Notes: a model not told the origin generated them from the letters alone. A DNA stretch of 64,000 bases from Streptomyces sp. NBC_00285 (GCF_036174265.1 NZ_CP108055.1:9424001-9488000); one strand, 5' to 3'; positions 51,039 to 59,626 are shown, numbered from the stretch's first letter. Translations and numbers: made by a program.

Positions 51039-51740
51039 TCAGGAGGGGGTGGCCGTCCCGGACTCGGCGAGAATCCGGGCCAGTTCGCGCGGCTGCGAGT
51101 ACATCGGCCAGTGCCCGGTGTCCATCTCGACCAGGTCCCATCGCTCGCTCTTCAGCAACTCGGCCACGACGGGCGTCGGTTCGGCGCCGTCCAGAAGGCA
51201 CTTGATGTAGGTGGCCGGCAGGTCGCCGAGGGGACGCGTGAGGACGGCCGGTTCGGTGAGCGTCGCGCCCGGGTGCGGGGTCGCGCCGTCGAGGATCCGG
51301 GATATCTGCTCGTCCGTCAGCCCCTGGTCGGCGTAGTGGTCGGCGCCCACCAGCGGCCAGTAGCCGTCGTTCTCCTCGATCTCCTTGCGCACATGGTCGC
51401 TCGGCCACCCCGACAGGAACGACTTCCCGTCGACGGGCACGTCGGAGTCCACGAACACCACCCGCGTGAGCCGGCCACCGATCCGCTCGGCCGCCTGTCC
51501 CACGGGTACGCCCGCGTAGCTGTGCCCCACCAGCACCACCTCGCGCAGGTCCAGCCGCTCGACCTCGGCGACGATGTCCTGAACGTGCGTCTGCTGTCCC
51601 GCCGGGACCCCCTGCTTCTCCGCGAGGCCCGACAGCGTCAGGGGATGAGCCCGGTGCCCGGCCGTGCGCAGTTCGGCTGCGACCTCGTCCCACGCCGACG
51701 CCCCGAGCCTCGCGCCCGCCACCAGTACGAAGTTGGTCAT
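51039..51740 (-). CDS. Alpha/beta hydrolase
   Basis: A 233-residue alpha/beta-fold hydrolase. The oxyanion region is NFVLVAGARLGASAWDEV, the nucleophile elbow GHSYAG, and the catalytic histidine MDTGHWPMYSQP. The lid is short. Close relatives include salicylate-esterase-like and MenH-like proteins; substrate unknown. No signal peptide. The upstream 291 bp (51741-52031) show no gene I can support. Confidence 0.85.
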   Translation of the reverse strand: MTNFVLVAGARLGASAWDEVAAELRTAGHRAHPLTLSGLAEKQGVPAGQQTHVQDIVAEVERLDLREVVLVGHSYAGVPVGQAAERIGGRLTRVVFVDSDVPVDGKSFLSGWPSDHVRKEIEENDGYWPLVGADHYADQGLTDEQISRILDGATPHPGATLTEPAVLTRPLGDLPATYIKCLLDGAEPTPVVAELLKSERWDLVEMDTGHWPMYSQPRELARILAESGTATPS

Positions 51741-52031
51741 GACTGCAATGTAGTCGAGGGCACCGACAGTGCCCCGGGCCCGGTGACCGGCGACGTCGGC
51801 ACCTCGACGGTGCGGGCGAGCCGCGCTCCCTCGGGCCCGTACACGGCTCGCGGTCAGGGCCGCCGGTTCGAGCGGTGCGCGAACCCGGTGACGGCCGGCG
51901 CGCTGACGGCGAACGAGGCACCGGCGAGGGAATCGGCGGTGCGGGCGGACGGTCCGTGATCGCCGCGGATGCCGTCCTGCTGGGGGCCGCCGACCGTACG
52001 GCCGACGGCGGCGCCCCAGCCGGTGGACGTC

Positions 52032-52595
52032 TCAGCCCTCTTCTGTGTCCTCGGTGGAGGTGTCGGCCACCTCCTCGGCGTCCGGTCCCTGGGCCCGCAC
52101 CCGCTGGACGTGCTCCAGGGAATCCCGCAGCTCGACGAGCCAGTCGTCGCTGTGGCGCTGGACCAGCCGGACGCACCACGCGAGGGCGTCACTGCGGCTG
52201 CGGGCGACCCCGCCGGCGATGAGGGTGTCCAGGACCTGGCGCTCGGGCTGGCGCAGCCGGGTCATGACAGGCGCCGCCACATGTGTGAACAGGACGCGCT
52301 CGCCGCCGCACTCCACACCCCAGGAGACCTTGCGGCGGAACGTGTGCTCCGCCTCGCGCGCGACCGCGATCCGCTCGTCCCGGGTGCGTTCCCGGAACTC
52401 CTGGATCCGGCTCTGTACCGCCGCCTCCCGCTCGGCGGCCGAGACGTCCTCGGCGAGCCGGGGCTCGGGGATGCGGCCGATCACGGTGATCTCCTCGCGG
52501 TCGACGATCACCTCGGCCGGGGCGTCGAAGAGGTCGTCGGGCAGTCGGCCGGCGAACCAGCCGCGCAGCTTCTCTCGCTGTTCGTTGGTAATCAT
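52032..52595 (-). CDS. Hypothetical protein with C-terminal RHH-like segment
   Basis: I do not recognise this 187-residue family. The N-terminus has a WFAGRLPDDLFDAPAEVIVDREEITVIGRI beta-rich domain, the middle is charged and helical, and LDTLIAGGVARSRSDALAWCVRLVQRH (about 125-150) looks like the DNA-binding/dimerisation part of ribbon-helix-helix proteins. The tail is acidic (DAEEVADTSTEDTEEG). A DNA-associated protein is possible. ATG with an overlapping gene-poor upstream. Confidence 0.6.
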   Translation of the reverse strand: MITNEQREKLRGWFAGRLPDDLFDAPAEVIVDREEITVIGRIPEPRLAEDVSAAEREAAVQSRIQEFRERTRDERIAVAREAEHTFRRKVSWGVECGGERVLFTHVAAPVMTRLRQPERQVLDTLIAGGVARSRSDALAWCVRLVQRHSDDWLVELRDSLEHVQRVRAQGPDAEEVADTSTEDTEEG

Positions 52596-52915
52596 GTAAT
52601 GACGATTACTCCGCCATCGCGTGAACGCAAGGGATCGAGACGGTGTGCGCTGACGGCTGAAGCGGAATGTTTCAGGCCTATTGCCGAGGCGGGGTGATCA
52701 AGCCATCCGGCCGGATCGGACGATCAAGAACCGCACAGTTGAGGGGATCGAGTGTTCGGATGATGTGACTTCACGCCACTGATTCAACACGCAAGGTTAC
52801 TGAAACCTGTGGGGTCGATGTGAAGTTCGGGCCAGAACTCGGCAGACTCACGCTCGCCGCTCCGGCACCGACCGAGTCGGAGGGCACCCTCGAATCCAGC
52901 GGAAGGATGCACACA
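52596..52915. other. 320-bp region upstream of the SSI gene, possible AdpA sites
   Basis: No gene is supported. On the minus strand TGGCTTGATC (52696-52705) and TGGCGTGAAG (52769-52778) each match the AdpA consensus TGGCSNGWWY at 9 of 10 positions. SSI-family genes are known AdpA targets in Streptomyces, so control from here is plausible. Confidence 0.4.
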
Positions 52916-53350
52916 ATGCGGAACACCGCGCGCTGGGCAGCGACCCTCGGCCTCACGGCCACCGCCGTCTGCGGACCCCTGACCGGGGCCGCTCTCGCCG
53001 AACCGGCCGCCGCTCCCATGGGCCTCTACGCCCCGTCCGCGCTCGTGCTCACCCTCGGCCACGGCGACAGCGCCGCCACCGTCACCCCGGAAAGAGCTGT
53101 GACCCTGACCTGTGCCCCGACCTCGTCGGGCACCCACCCGGCAGCGGCCCGGGCCTGCGCCGAACTGCGTGCCGCAGGAGGTGACCTGGACGCCCTGGCG
53201 GACAGGAGCGACGTGCAGTGCACCAAGGAGTACGCCCCCGTGGTGGTCACCGTCGACGGCGTGTGGCGGGGCAAGCGGGTCTCCTATGAGCACACCTTCG
53301 CCAACGAGTGCGTGAAGAACTCCTACGGGGCGAGCGTCTTCACGTTCTGA
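52916..53350 (+). CDS. sti1: Subtilisin-inhibitor-like (SSI family) secreted protein
   Basis: A 144-residue protein: a Sec signal ([19 protein letters not shown]) and an SSI domain with the family blocks [31 protein letters not shown] and [36 protein letters not shown]. The four cysteines for two disulphides are present. The reactive loop reads QCTK|EYAPV, so the P1 residue is lysine, which favours trypsin-like proteases over subtilisin. Two AdpA-like sites lie upstream. The symbol reflects family resemblance, not a search. Confidence 0.9.
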   Translation: MRNTARWAATLGLTATAVCGPLTGAALAEPAAAPMGLYAPSALVLTLGHGDSAATVTPERAVTLTCAPTSSGTHPAAARACAELRAAGGDLDALADRSDVQCTKEYAPVVVTVDGVWRGKRVSYEHTFANECVKNSYGASVFTF

Positions 53351-53358
53351 GAGACCGG

Positions 53359-53478
53359 GATCACGCGGTCCCGTGATCTGCCCGAGGGGCTCGCGGTTGG
53401 GGAGTCGCCCCTCTCACGGAACTCTGTGATCCCGCACCGAGGGCCGGCGGACGGTGTGGGGCCGTCCGCCGGCCCCTC
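53359..53478. terminator. Two hairpins after the SSI gene
   Basis: GATCACG/CGTGATC (53359-53378) and the long GAGGGCCGGCGGACGG with CCGTCCGCCGGCCCCTC (53439-53478, one bulge) lie between convergent genes. The second is a strong bidirectional terminator. Confidence 0.75.
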
Positions 53479-53481
53479 GGG

Positions 53482-53889
53482 TCATTCCGCTTCGGGGAAC
53501 TCCGAGGGCGCCAGAGGCTCCGGGGACTCCGGGAACCCGGGAAGCGGCGGAAAGCGGCGCCACAGGCCCGCGGCGCGCAGTAATCGGTGCAGACGTGGCT
53601 CGTCGGTGACTACGCGCAGCCGTCCGCCGCGCCCCCTGGCCCGGGTGTCGGCGCGGCACAGCACCCGCAGGCCCGAGCAGTCGAAGAACTCGACCTGCCG
53701 CAGGTCCACCAGCACGTCCGGTCGGGCGGTCGCGGTCGCCGCGTCCAGATGCTCCGAGAGAAAGCCCGCCGTCGCGAGGTCGATCTCGCCGGCGGCCTCC
53801 ACCACGGTGAAACCACCCTCGGCCCGGGTGCGGGCATACGGGTTCGCCGTGGGCGTCCCGGTAACGCGGTCTTCGAACTCCGGCGTCAT
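53482..53889 (-). CDS. STAS-domain anti-sigma factor antagonist
   Basis: A 135-residue STAS protein: ARTRAEGGFTVVEAAGEIDLATAGFLSEHL then VLVDLRQVEFFDCSGLRVLCRADTRARGRGGRLRVV, the serine in DCSGL being the phosphorylation site. The C-terminus (RFPPLPGFPESPEPLAPSEF) is proline-rich. The longer frame to 53958 is not favoured because GAGGTGGAG precedes the ATG at 53889. It resembles the STAS protein at 12840 and may share its kinase or the SpoIIE phosphatase at 36214. Confidence 0.85.
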   Translation of the reverse strand: MTPEFEDRVTGTPTANPYARTRAEGGFTVVEAAGEIDLATAGFLSEHLDAATATARPDVLVDLRQVEFFDCSGLRVLCRADTRARGRGGRLRVVTDEPRLHRLLRAAGLWRRFPPLPGFPESPEPLAPSEFPEAE

Positions 53890-54026
53890 GGCCGCTCCAC
53901 CTCGGCGAGGGACGCATGTGATCTCGGTAGCTACCCCGGAGCGGCCCGGAACATCCATCCAGCGGGGTCCGCAAGATCTGGTTCACTCGACCCGGTGAAT
54001 TTCAGTCAATAGCGTTGACTTCTTGT

Positions 54027-54230
54027 CTATAGGCGGGTCCGCTCCCGGTGGCTGGTGTCGCACCAGGGGTAGCGGCGACTGCGCCGGCAGGTGCACAGGG
54101 CCACCTGGAAGCGGTCGGAGACGACCGTGCTGCCGTCCTCCAGCTCCACTTCCACCGGACCCTCCATGAGGAGCGGTCCGCGTTGCTGGACCCGGATGCG
54201 GCACGGTCGCTCAGAGGGGGAGTTCGGCAC
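54027..54230 (-). CDS. CDGSH iron-sulphur domain protein
   Basis: A 67-residue protein with the CDGSH signature C-x-C-x2-S-x3-P-x-C-D-x2-H: ALCTCRRSRRYPWCDTSHRER, three cysteines and a histidine holding a [2Fe-2S] cluster as in mitoNEET. The N-terminal strands are PCRIRVQQRGPLLMEGPVEVEL. Function is probably redox or cluster transfer. Its start lies inside the last 20 bp of the methyltransferase gene, so the two are translationally coupled; the third partner is the diiron protein. Confidence 0.88.
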   Translation of the reverse strand: MPNSPSERPCRIRVQQRGPLLMEGPVEVELEDGSTVVSDRFQVALCTCRRSRRYPWCDTSHRERTRL

Positions 54231-54909
54231 GGACGACCACCAGCTCTTCCTTCTCGTCGGCCGCGTCGGCGGCGGACAGCAGTCCGCGCCGGCGCAGCCA
54301 GTCCTCCCGGGTACGCAACACCGGACCGAACGCGATGCGGTGACGGCGGGTCACGGCGGCCTTGAGGCCGGCCTCGCGCAGATGTCCGACCGTCCGCGCC
54401 GAGTCGCTCAGCTCGGAGTGCACGATCAGCAGCACCCCTCCGGGGCGCAGCAGGGCGGGCGCCTCCCGGCAGACCCGGTCCAGGACGAACCGCCCGTCGT
54501 GGCCCGCGTCCCAGGCCCGGGCCCTGCCTCGCGGCGGCCGGCCCGCCGGTGTCGGTGCGGGTACGTAGGGCGGATTGCTCAGGATCAGATCGAAGGACAG
54601 GTCCCGCACGGGGGTGAAGAGGTTGCCGCGCCGGACGTGGACGGACGCTCCGGTCAGCCAGGCGTTCAGCCGGGCCGTGCAGACCGCCCGCCACGACACG
54701 TCCACCGCCGTCACCCGGCTGCCCCGGCGTGCTGCCTGCAGTGCCAGCGCGCCGGTGCCGGTGCCCACGTCGAGGACGTGCGCGCCCGGCGGCAGCGGTT
54801 CTTCGGACAAGGCCCCGGCCAGGAGGGCGGTGTCCTCCTGCGGGGTGTACACGCCGGGGAGGATGAGAGGTGGAATCGGTGATCTCACCTGGCCCAAGTA
54901 CCCCGGCAT
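54211..54909 (-). CDS. HemK2/MTQ2-type class I methyltransferase
   Basis: A 232-residue SAM-dependent methyltransferase: motif I VLDVGTGTGALALQAAR, motif post-I VTAVDVS, and the NPPY active site in DLILSNPPYVPAP, which is the Gln/Asn (or Lys/His) N-methyltransferase motif of HemK/PrmC/MTQ2. It lacks the PrmC N-terminal domain, so it is the MTQ2-like short form. Target unknown. Its ATG directly follows the TGA of the upstream diiron gene (TGAATG), and its end overlaps the CDGSH gene by 20 bp. Confidence 0.88.
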   Translation of the reverse strand: MPGYLGQVRSPIPPLILPGVYTPQEDTALLAGALSEEPLPPGAHVLDVGTGTGALALQAARRGSRVTAVDVSWRAVCTARLNAWLTGASVHVRRGNLFTPVRDLSFDLILSNPPYVPAPTPAGRPPRGRARAWDAGHDGRFVLDRVCREAPALLRPGGVLLIVHSELSDSARTVGHLREAGLKAAVTRRHRIAFGPVLRTREDWLRRRGLLSAADAADEKEELVVVRAELPL

Positions 54910-55923
54910 TCAGGAAATATGGGAGTTTTCGGAAGGCAGGGGCACGCGCAGGGACGACCGCCCGGCCTGCCAGTCACTCAGGAGACGCTCCGCGAGCCGG
55001 TCCTCCACATGACCGGTGACGTCGATACCGAAGGCGATGTCGGCGGCGAGACAGGGCTCCTCGTCCAGCAGACCGCCGATGACGTCATGGCGTACGACCT
55101 GCTCGTGGACGGCATCGGCCTCGACGTGTTCGTCGTAGAAGTGCTCGGCGGCCGGTCCCGCGCCGGTGCGGCGCATCGCCTCCGCCAGGCGCCGGGAGCC
55201 GGGCGAGGAGGTGATCTCGACCGCCGCGAAGTGACCCACGAGTGCCCCGCGCAGACTGCGGTGCAGGCCCAGCAGCGACATGACGTTCACCGTCGCGAGC
55301 AGTTCCGCGCAGGCCGCGTCCAGGTAGTGCCCGTACGTCGTGTCCAGACGCAGGTCCGTCATCAACTCGGCGAACAGGAGGGCGTGGACGCGGTCGGGGC
55401 GGCCGCCGCCGAACTCGTCGAACTCCACCGCCGCCATGCCCGCCTTGGCGCGCCCCCACAGCCTGGGCAGCACCCATGCGTGCGGGTCGGCCTCCTTGAG
55501 GTGGTAGAGGGAGCGCTGGGCCGCGTACTCGCGCACCTGCCACAGCTCACCTTCCTTGCTCAGGAAGTGGCTGACACCCGTGCCGTCGACCGGCTCGACG
55601 AGAAGTCCGGCCAGCGCGTCCTCGACGCTGTCGTGACCTCGGGTGTCCGTGCGCAGGGCGGACAGGAAGTGGTGCTCCAGGGCGGCTCGGGTGCGCAGCA
55701 GGTCGGGGTCCCACTCGTGGTCGGGGGACACACCGGCGAAGCCGCGGTAGTGCAGTTCGTAGCAGAGGTACAGGGCGAGCTGGAAGTCGTCGCCGTACAC
55801 GGCTGCCGCCGCGACCTCCTCGTGGCGCGGCAACGGCCCGGCGCCGAGCAGATACTCCTCGACGCCCGCGGAGACAGGGCCCCGGGCCGGCGGCAGCAGA
55901 GGTCCTTGGAGGTCGTGATCCAT
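54910..55923 (-). CDS. Haem-oxygenase-like diiron oxidase (iron-containing redox enzyme family)
   Basis: A 337-residue all-helical protein. Candidate diiron ligands sit in REYAAQRSLYHLKEADPH (E132, H141), AAVEFDEFGGGRPDRVH (E167/E170, H180) and HFYDEHVEADAVHEQVVRHD (D264/E265, H266, D270, H273), the pattern of HDO enzymes such as UndA, BesC and SznF. HDO enzymes use O2 to oxidise small substrates. It is the first gene of an operon with MTQ2-type and CDGSH genes. No biosynthetic context defines a substrate. Confidence 0.8.
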   Translation of the reverse strand: MDHDLQGPLLPPARGPVSAGVEEYLLGAGPLPRHEEVAAAAVYGDDFQLALYLCYELHYRGFAGVSPDHEWDPDLLRTRAALEHHFLSALRTDTRGHDSVEDALAGLLVEPVDGTGVSHFLSKEGELWQVREYAAQRSLYHLKEADPHAWVLPRLWGRAKAGMAAVEFDEFGGGRPDRVHALLFAELMTDLRLDTTYGHYLDAACAELLATVNVMSLLGLHRSLRGALVGHFAAVEITSSPGSRRLAEAMRRTGAGPAAEHFYDEHVEADAVHEQVVRHDVIGGLLDEEPCLAADIAFGIDVTGHVEDRLAERLLSDWQAGRSSLRVPLPSENSHIS

Positions 55924-56039
55924 GCGCCCCGGGTACCCGGGGAACGCGACGTCACCCTGCCGCGTTCACAGCGGGGCCGGCGCGCACCACGTGACCAGGG
56001 AGATCTCGGGTGCGCCGGCCGGCATCGGCTGCCCCGAGG

Positions 56040-56210
56040 TCACTCGCCCCCGGACTCCTCCTGGGCGCGGGTGTTCGGGGTGATGGCCTCTCCGGCCTCG
56101 CCCTCGTGTCCGCGCTTCTCGTCGGGGTCCTGGGTGCGCGTCTCGGCGTCCTCGAACTCGCGCAGGACCTCCTCCAGGGCGGTGTCCGGCTTCTGCCTCT
56201 TCTCGGACAC
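56040..56210 (-). CDS. Small acidic hypothetical protein, 56 aa
   Basis: A GTG at 56210, with GGAGAGGAG upstream, opens a 56-codon frame rich in Glu, Asp, Lys and Arg (SEKRQKPDTALEEVLREFEDAETRTQ) and ending EESGGE. The helical first half and disordered acidic tail look like a real small actinobacterial protein. No homologue can be named. It follows the Ppx/GppA gene by 74 bp in the same direction. Confidence 0.55.
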   Translation of the reverse strand: MSEKRQKPDTALEEVLREFEDAETRTQDPDEKRGHEGEAGEAITPNTRAQEESGGE

Positions 56211-56284
56211 GGTCGGCTCCTCTCCCCTTGTCCACCGTCCGGCGGCGGGTGGCCCTTCTCGGTGTACGGATGCGGCGCCTTGGC

Positions 56285-57292
56285 TCAGCGCGTGGCGGCC
56301 GCGATGCGCAGCGGCACCGGGTCCGGGGGAGTGCTCTCCTCGCCCTGGTGGGCGATCTCCGCCCACCAGGACGGGCCGTCCTCGATGTGCCGCAGCAGTA
56401 CGCCCTCGCGGATCGCCCAGGGGCAGATGGTGACCGTCCTGATGCCGGTGAGCTTCATCGCGGTGTGCCCCACCACCGCACCCGCCAGGCTCTGCGCGGC
56501 GCGCGGAGCGGAGATGCCGGGCAGTTCGGAGCGCCGTGCGGCCGGGAGCGCGGCCAGCCGCTCGATTGCGACCCCCAGGTCGGCGCGGTGCATCCGCCGT
56601 TCCACGAACGGGCCGTGCCGCCCCGGCGAGGTCCCGCAGAGCCGCCCCAGCTGCTCGAAGGTGCGCGAGGTGGCCACCGCGGTGCGGGGTCCCTCCCAGC
56701 GGATCCGCGACGCCACGTCCCGCAGCTGGTGGCGGACCTTGCGGCGCAGCGCCCGCACCGCCTCCAGGGGAGGCGGGTCCTGGCCGATGAAGAACTCGTG
56801 GGTCAGCCGGCCCGCGCCCAGCGGCAGCGAGGCCACGTAGTCCGGCAACCGGCCGCGTCCGAAGGCGACTTCGAGTGAGCCGCCGCCGATGTCGAACAGC
56901 GCGAGCGGCCCGGAGCGCCAGCCCATCCACCGTCGCGCCCCGAGGAAGGTGAGCTCGGCCTCCACCTCGCCCGGCAGCGTGCAGAGAGCGACGCCGGTCC
57001 GTGTCCGGACGGCACGCAGTACCTCCTGGCGGTTCGGCGCGGAGCGCACGACGGCGGTGGCGAAGGCGAGCGGTCCGGCCGCACCCCACCTCGCGGCGGT
57101 CCGCTTCGCCCCTTCCACCGCCTCGACCAGCTGCTCCACGGCCTCCTTTGGCACCGGTCCACCCGGCCGCACATGGTCGGAGAGTCTCAGCCGCCATTTC
57201 GCCGTGTGCACCGGCAGCGGCACCCCGTCCTCGGCGTCCGCCACCACAAGTCGTACCGTGTTCGAACCCACATCCACCACGCTTATCCGCAT
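56285..57292 (-). CDS. Ppx/GppA-family phosphatase
   Basis: A 335-residue member of the actin-like exopolyphosphatase/guanosine-pentaphosphate phosphatase superfamily: RISVVDVGSNTVRLVVAD is the phosphate-1 loop, ALFDIGGGSLEVAFG the phosphate-2 loop. The length is that of the short Ppx form without the C-terminal helical domain of E. coli Ppx. It could hydrolyse polyphosphate or (p)ppGpp-related nucleotides. ATG 57292 is chosen over the longer frame. Downstream lies the 56-aa gene. Confidence 0.87.
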   Translation of the reverse strand: MRISVVDVGSNTVRLVVADAEDGVPLPVHTAKWRLRLSDHVRPGGPVPKEAVEQLVEAVEGAKRTAARWGAAGPLAFATAVVRSAPNRQEVLRAVRTRTGVALCTLPGEVEAELTFLGARRWMGWRSGPLALFDIGGGSLEVAFGRGRLPDYVASLPLGAGRLTHEFFIGQDPPPLEAVRALRRKVRHQLRDVASRIRWEGPRTAVATSRTFEQLGRLCGTSPGRHGPFVERRMHRADLGVAIERLAALPAARRSELPGISAPRAAQSLAGAVVGHTAMKLTGIRTVTICPWAIREGVLLRHIEDGPSWWAEIAHQGEESTPPDPVPLRIAAATR

Positions 57293-57396
57293 GGACCTGT
57301 GGGTACCCATGCGCGACCCGCTTCAACGTCGGCCGCCGCACCGGGGCGTCACTCCCGGCAACCGCCCCCGGGGAGCGAGCCGCGCGGGACAACGGG

Positions 57397-57430
57397 AAGG
57401 GCCGCCGTCTCCCTGCGGACGGCGGCCCTT
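57397..57430 (-). terminator. Strong hairpin terminator after the MFS gene
   Basis: AAGGGCCGCCGTC and GACGGCGGCCCTT pair over 13 bp around an 8-nt loop, 27 bp past the MFS stop and before the Ppx/GppA start. Confidence 0.8.
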
Positions 57431-57456
57431 CGGCCGAGCGGCTCGTGCTGCGGCGG

Positions 57457-58959
57457 CTACATGTGGACGACGGGTGCGGCGTCCGCGTCCTGCTCCGGCA
57501 CCCCGCTCCGGAAGAGCAGGAGGGTGATCACGGCGCCGACGGCGAAGAGGCCCGCCGACCACCAGAAGGCGGTGGTGTAGCTCTCGATCGTCGCCTGGGC
57601 CTGGACCAGCTTGTTCGCGGCGTTCCTGCCGACCAGGTAGTCGGTGGCGGCGCTCGCGGCCAGCGTGTTCAGCAGCGCCGTACCGATCGAACCGCCCACC
57701 TGCTGCATGGCGTTGACGGTGGCGGAGGCGACACCGGCATCCTCGGACGCCACCCCGCCGGTGGCCAGTTGCATGGCCGGCGGCATGACCAGGCCGAGGC
57801 CGAGTCCGATCACGATCAGCTGCGGCAGCACCGCGGAGACGTAGTCGGAGCCGACGTCGATCCCGGCGAGCCAGGCCATGCCGGCCGCGGCGACCGCGAA
57901 GCCCAGCGGGATGATCGCCTTCGGGCCGATCCGGGGCACCAGCATCGTGGTGCCGACCTGGGCCGCGACCATCAGCGCGGCGACCATCGGCAGGAAGGCC
58001 ACGCCGGTCTTCGTGGGGCTGAAGCCGAGGTTCAGCTGGAGGTAGTAGGTGAGGAAGAGGAAGACGCCGAACATGCCGCCGCCGGAGATCAGCACGGCCA
58101 GGAAGGATGCGGCACGGTTGCGGTCCAGCAGGATGCGCAGCGGCAGCAGGGGGTGCGCGGTACGGGTCTGCCACCAGGTGAAGGCGGCCAGCAGCGCTCC
58201 GCCCGCGATCAGGAAGCCCCAGGTCAGGGGAGAGTTCCAGTCGTGGGTCTCGGCGTTGGAGAAGCCGTACACCAGGGAGAAGAGACCGCCGGCGACCAGT
58301 ACCGTGCCGGGCACGTCCAGCTTGGAGTTCGCGGCGTCGCGGTGGTTGTGCAGCAGCAGCCAGCCGCCCGCGAAGGCGACGACGGCGATGGCGACGTTGA
58401 CGTAGAGCGTCCAGCGCCAGTCCAGGGCGTCGGTCAGGACGCCACCGAGCAGCAGGCCCACCGCACCGCCGGCACCGGCGATGGCGCCGTAGACACTGAA
58501 CGCCTTGGCGCGTTCCTTGGCGTCGGTGAACGTCGTGTTGAGCAGCGAGAGCGCGGCGGGCGCGAGGAGCGCGCCGAAGGCACCCTGCAGGGCGCGGGCG
58601 GTGACCAGCATCTCGAAGTTGGTGGCGGCACCGCCGAGCGCGGAGACGGCGGCGAAGCCGACGACACCGATGAGGAAGGCGGTCTTGCGGCCGAACAGGT
58701 CGGCGATCCGGCCGCCGAGCAGCAGCAGGGACGCGAACGCCAACGCGTACGCAGTGACGATCCACTGCCGGTTGCCGTCGGAGAAGCCGAGGTCGGCCTG
58801 GGCCGAGGGCAGTGCGATGTTCACGATGGTGGCGTCGAGGACCACCATCAGCTGGGCGAGGGCGACGACGGCGAGAATCCACCACCGCTTGGTCGAGGCG
58901 TCGGGGTGCGCCTGTACGGCGTCCTCCCGGCTGCTCTCGGTCAAAGTCTTCTCGGACAT
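57457..58959 (-). CDS. MFS drug:H+ antiporter, DHA2 (14 TM) family
   Basis: A 500-residue exporter with 14 predicted helices (first WWILAVVALAQLMVVLDATIVNIALP, the motif D1 of DHA2 proteins), motif A-like GGRIADLFGRKTAFLIGV and motif C-like GAIAGAGGAVGLLLGG. It should expel drugs or toxic metabolites by proton exchange. Upstream, a vegetative-type promoter carries two operator palindromes; no regulator gene lies beside it. A strong terminator follows. Confidence 0.9.
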   Translation of the reverse strand: MSEKTLTESSREDAVQAHPDASTKRWWILAVVALAQLMVVLDATIVNIALPSAQADLGFSDGNRQWIVTAYALAFASLLLLGGRIADLFGRKTAFLIGVVGFAAVSALGGAATNFEMLVTARALQGAFGALLAPAALSLLNTTFTDAKERAKAFSVYGAIAGAGGAVGLLLGGVLTDALDWRWTLYVNVAIAVVAFAGGWLLLHNHRDAANSKLDVPGTVLVAGGLFSLVYGFSNAETHDWNSPLTWGFLIAGGALLAAFTWWQTRTAHPLLPLRILLDRNRAASFLAVLISGGGMFGVFLFLTYYLQLNLGFSPTKTGVAFLPMVAALMVAAQVGTTMLVPRIGPKAIIPLGFAVAAAGMAWLAGIDVGSDYVSAVLPQLIVIGLGLGLVMPPAMQLATGGVASEDAGVASATVNAMQQVGGSIGTALLNTLAASAATDYLVGRNAANKLVQAQATIESYTTAFWWSAGLFAVGAVITLLLFRSGVPEQDADAAPVVHM

Positions 58960-59008
58960 GGGAATCCACCACTCCAGGGAAAGTCGGCTGGGCGTTACCG
59001 ATGTGTAA

Positions 59009-59067
59009 ACGAAACCGTTTCGTACACATCGAGATTAGACCACTCGCAGCGAAACGGCAACGTTTCG
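59009..59067 (-). promoter_or_regulatory. MFS promoter with two TetR-like palindromes
   Basis: On the minus strand TTGCCG (59055-59060), 17 bp, TAATCT (59032-59037). ACGAAACCGTTTCGT (59009-59023, 6-bp arms) lies over the expected start region and CGAAACGGCAACGTTTCG (59050-59067, 7-bp arms) over the -35. The shared CGAAAC/GTTTCG arms suit a TetR-family repressor that is not encoded next to the gene. Confidence 0.6.
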
Positions 59068-59111
59068 TTGGAGTGGGGGCGGGGCGGTGGTCAGGAGCGG
59101 GGCCGCCGGAC

Positions 59112-59531
59112 CTACAGCGGCTTGACCCAGCGGCGCCAGTGGTCCTCGCGGTGGTAGCCGGCGGCGGCCCAGGCGTGGTGTGCCTGTTCGTTGGCCTCCA
59201 GGACCATGGCGTCGACGCGTCGCCCGCCCAGATCGGCGAAGCGCTGTTCGGCTGCGGCCAGCAGGGCGGTCGCGATGCCCCGTCGGCGGTGGTCCGGATG
59301 TACGGCGAGCCGGTAGGCGGAGCATCGCCAGCCGTCGAAGCCGGCGATCACGGTTCCCGTGAGCAGGCCGTCCCGCTCTGCGAGAAGCAGGGCCTCGGGG
59401 TCGCGCGCGATGAGTCGGGCCACTCCGTCGTGGTCGTCGCTGATGCTCGTTCCTTCCGCGGCGTCGCGCCAGAACCGCAGCACGGCGTCGATGTCGGCAG
59501 GGGTGGCGTGGCGGATGTGGAGATCGCTCAT
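59112..59531 (-). CDS. GNAT-family N-acetyltransferase
   Basis: A 139-residue GNAT: HIRHATPADIDAVLRFWRDAAEG, then GTVIAGFDGWRCSAYRLAVHPDHRRRGIATALLAAAEQRF with the acetyl-CoA loop RRRGIA (canonical Q/RxxGxG/A), and EANEQAHHAWAAAGYHREDHWRRW. Substrate unknown. ATG 59531 is preferred over a TTG at 59543. It faces the MFS promoter region; 52 bp separate its start from the NHLP transporter stop on the right. Confidence 0.87.
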   Translation of the reverse strand: MSDLHIRHATPADIDAVLRFWRDAAEGTSISDDHDGVARLIARDPEALLLAERDGLLTGTVIAGFDGWRCSAYRLAVHPDHRRRGIATALLAAAEQRFADLGGRRVDAMVLEANEQAHHAWAAAGYHREDHWRRWVKPL

Positions 59532-59626
59532 GGGGTCAGCCAAGCAGAGCGCCGGGCTGTCCGGCGAACGGTTTCTCCACCGATGATCGCGAGCGCCCGA
59601 CGGCCCCTCACGTCACCGTCACACCG

